This document shows, in pieces, positions 51,616-52,936 of a stretch of 52,936 nt of DNA (positions are counted from its first letter, which is position 1; the number at the start of each line of letters is the position of its first letter). Origin of the DNA: Planctomycetales bacterium 71-10 (lineage in GTDB: Bacteria > Planctomycetota > Planctomycetia > Isosphaerales > Isosphaeraceae); the NCBI GenBank assembly GCA_001898385.1, contig MKTT01000058.1, forward strand, positions 241,220-294,155, given 5' to 3'. The notes under the pieces are model-generated. The model did not search any database and was not told where the DNA came from. It saw nothing but the letters and a program-made list of their open reading frames with translations. The position numbers were made by a program, and so were the translations under genes.

Positions 51616-52936
51616 TCAGAGCAGCATGCGGGCCGGCTCTTCGAGCAGGTTCTTGAGCGTCCGCATGTAGTCGGCGGCCGTGGCGCCGTCGACGGCGCGA
51701 TGGTCGGCCGAGAGAGTCAGCGTCATGACGTGGCCGACGACGATCGCGTCGCCCTCGACGACGGGCCGCTTCTCGGCGGCGGAGACGGCCAGGATGGCGA
51801 CCTCGGGGAGGTTGATGATGGCGTCGAACTGCTTGACGCCGTACATCCCCAGGTTGCTGATCGTGAACGTCCCGCCCGAGAGCTGCTCGCCCGAGAGGTT
51901 GCCGCCGCGGGCCGCGGAGGCCAGGGCCTCGCTCCCCTTGCGGACGTCGATCAGGCCCATCTCGTCGACGCGGTGCAGGACGGGGACGATGAGCCCCTCC
52001 TCCAGCGCGACGGCGATGCCGATGTTGATCTCGCCGTGGCGGATGATGGCGTCGGGCTCGAACGTCGCGTTCAAGGCCGGGTGGCGGCGGAGCGCGACGG
52101 CGACGGCCTTGGTGACGAAGTCGCCGACCGAGAGCTTGACCTTCTCGGCGGCCAGCTCCTTGTTCAGCGTCTCGCGAAGGGCCAGCAGTTTGTCGACCCG
52201 GACGTCCAGCGTGACGTGGATCTCCGGGGCGGTCTGCTTGGACTGCACCATGCGCTGGGCGATGGTCTTGCGCATCCGCGAGTTCGGGATCCGCTTCTCT
52301 TCGAGCGGGGCCGTCGAGATGCGGGCGGCGGGCGCGGCGGGGGCCTTGGCGGCGGCCGGCGCGGCGGGGGCCTTGGCGGCCGGGGCGGAGACGCCCCCCT
52401 TGCCGGCGAGGAAGTCCTCGACGTCCTTGCGGACGACGCGACCGCCGGGGCCGGAGCCCTTCACGCGGGCGAGGTCCACGCGGGCCTCGGCGGCGATCTT
52501 GCGGGCCAGCGGGCTGGACCGGACGCGACCGCCGGCACCGACCGCGACCGCCTCCTCGCCCTCGTCGTCGACCTCCTCGGCCTTCGGCTCGTACTGCTGC
52601 TTGCCGTTACCGCCGCCGGACGGGGCGGCCGGGGCGGGCTTGGCCTCGGCCTTGGTGGCGCCGCCGCCCATCTTGGAGGCGACGTCCTTGGGGTCCTCGC
52701 CCTTCTTGGCGAGGACCATGACGCGGTCGCCCAGCTTGACCTCGTCGCCGGCCTGATGGTCGATGAGGGCGATGACGCCGTCCTCATACGACTTCATCTG
52801 CATCGTGGCCTTGTCGGTCTCGATGTCGGCCAGGACGTCGCCTTCCTTGATCGTATCCCCCACCTTGACGAGCCACTGCGCGATGACCCCGCTCTCCATG
52901 GTGGGGCTGAGCTTGGGCATGGTCACTTCGATCGGC
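51616..52936 (-). CDS. Dihydrolipoamide acyltransferase (E2) of a pyruvate dehydrogenase-type complex; start two bases outside window
   Basis: 439 residues are visible plus the start. The frame reads PIEVTMPKLSPTMESGVIAQW from the edge; the last window base is the G of a likely ATG, giving MPIEVTMPKLSPTM, the standard start, so GTG 52926 is an internal codon. Domains: lipoyl domain 1-77 with lipoyl Lys43 in IETDKATMQMKS, Ala/Pro-rich linker, E3/E1-binding domain about 145-180 (SSPLARKIAAEARVDLARVKGSGPGGRVVRKDVEDFL), second Ala/Pro linker, and the CAT catalytic domain with the C-terminal HRAVDGATAADYMRTL motif carrying the catalytic His. It transfers acetyl groups to CoA. The E3 gene follows; E1 genes lie beyond the window. 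Confidence 0.95.
   Translation of the reverse strand, partial: PIEVTMPKLSPTMESGVIAQWLVKVGDTIKEGDVLADIETDKATMQMKSYEDGVIALIDHQAGDEVKLGDRVMVLAKKGEDPKDVASKMGGGATKAEAKPAPAAPSGGGNGKQQYEPKAEEVDDEGEEAVAVGAGGRVRSSPLARKIAAEARVDLARVKGSGPGGRVVRKDVEDFLAGKGGVSAPAAKAPAAPAAAKAPAAPAARISTAPLEEKRIPNSRMRKTIAQRMVQSKQTAPEIHVTLDVRVDKLLALRETLNKELAAEKVKLSVGDFVTKAVAVALRRHPALNATFEPDAIIRHGEINIGIAVALEEGLIVPVLHRVDEMGLIDVRKGSEALASAARGGNLSGEQLSGGTFTISNLGMYGVKQFDAIINLPEVAILAVSAAEKRPVVEGDAIVVGHVMTLTLSADHRAVDGATAADYMRTLKNLLEEPARMLL

Noticed and set aside
52926..52928. GTG 52926 as the start of the E2 gene
   Set aside because: The lipoyl domain begins with PIEVTMPKLSPTM, and the last base of the window fits the G of an ATG just before it; starting at GTG would remove the first strand of the domain.

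Overview
The window is a GC-rich chromosomal segment from a planctomycete, most likely family Isosphaeraceae (a Paludisphaera or Singulisphaera relative; this placement is inference from gene content, no search was run). Pointers are two DUF1559 prepilin-like proteins with the [37 protein letters not shown] N-terminus, two Tat-exported DUF1501 proteins, a Ser/Thr kinase with a TPR-like tail, Uma2 nucleases in tandem, and duplicated groEL genes. Because of the GC bias nearly every gene has long open antisense and off-frame shadows; I kept one reading per locus. No rRNA, tRNA, CRISPR array, prophage or transposase gene was seen.

Layout. 1-2430: four tandem Uma2 family genes on the minus strand, the last cut by the window edge. 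2431-3135: gene-free, with a long inverted repeat. 3136-6829: a lipoprotein of unknown function diverging from an OmpR-type two-component system. 6811-10411: a three-gene minus-strand operon (flippase-like membrane protein, GT2 glycosyltransferase, GT-C-like membrane protein). 10522-10796 and 21060-21330: two copies of a MITE-like element. 10837-16837: two DUF1501 proteins around a 949-aa Ser/Thr kinase. 16972-20154: a TolC-type outer-membrane factor converging on a porin. 20271-20960: MarC-type membrane protein. 21355-24274: two adjacent paralogous envelope proteins. 24517-27983: LolA-like exported protein, sulfite reductase haemoprotein, cytidine deaminase. 28071-30311: CbpA-like DnaJ, MerR/CbpM-like regulator, small membrane protein, RnpA and YidD in one tight run.

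30575-32186: DUF1559 protein and a Cys-rich exported protein. 32187-33004: gene-free, with a perfect 24-bp inverted repeat. 33005-36201: AroA and AspRS. 36394-39809: small exported protein, a second DUF1559 protein with its partner lipoprotein, and an EF-hand plus deiodinase/thioredoxin-fold protein. 40178-42087: exported protein of unknown function overlapping tail-to-tail with an exported esterase. 42424-48715: a chaperone block groEL1-groES-groEL2-dnaJ-grpE followed by FmdB-type zinc ribbon and YacG. 48864-49874: a SAM methyltransferase. 50074-52936: dihydrolipoyl dehydrogenase (E3) and the E2 subunit of a pyruvate dehydrogenase-type complex, the E2 start falling two bases outside the window.

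The strongest themes are protein folding and quality control (two GroELs, one with a His-rich stretch before its GGM tail, two different DnaJ proteins, GrpE, a CbpM-like regulator) and cell-envelope construction (glycan operon, porin, TolC, LolA-like, YidD, prepilin-like and Tat-exported proteins). The items most worth following up are the EF-hand/deiodinase fusion, the Uma2 array with its duplicated spacers, the sigma-54-like site before groEL1, the paralogous envelope pair, and the MITE-like family with a target-site duplication.
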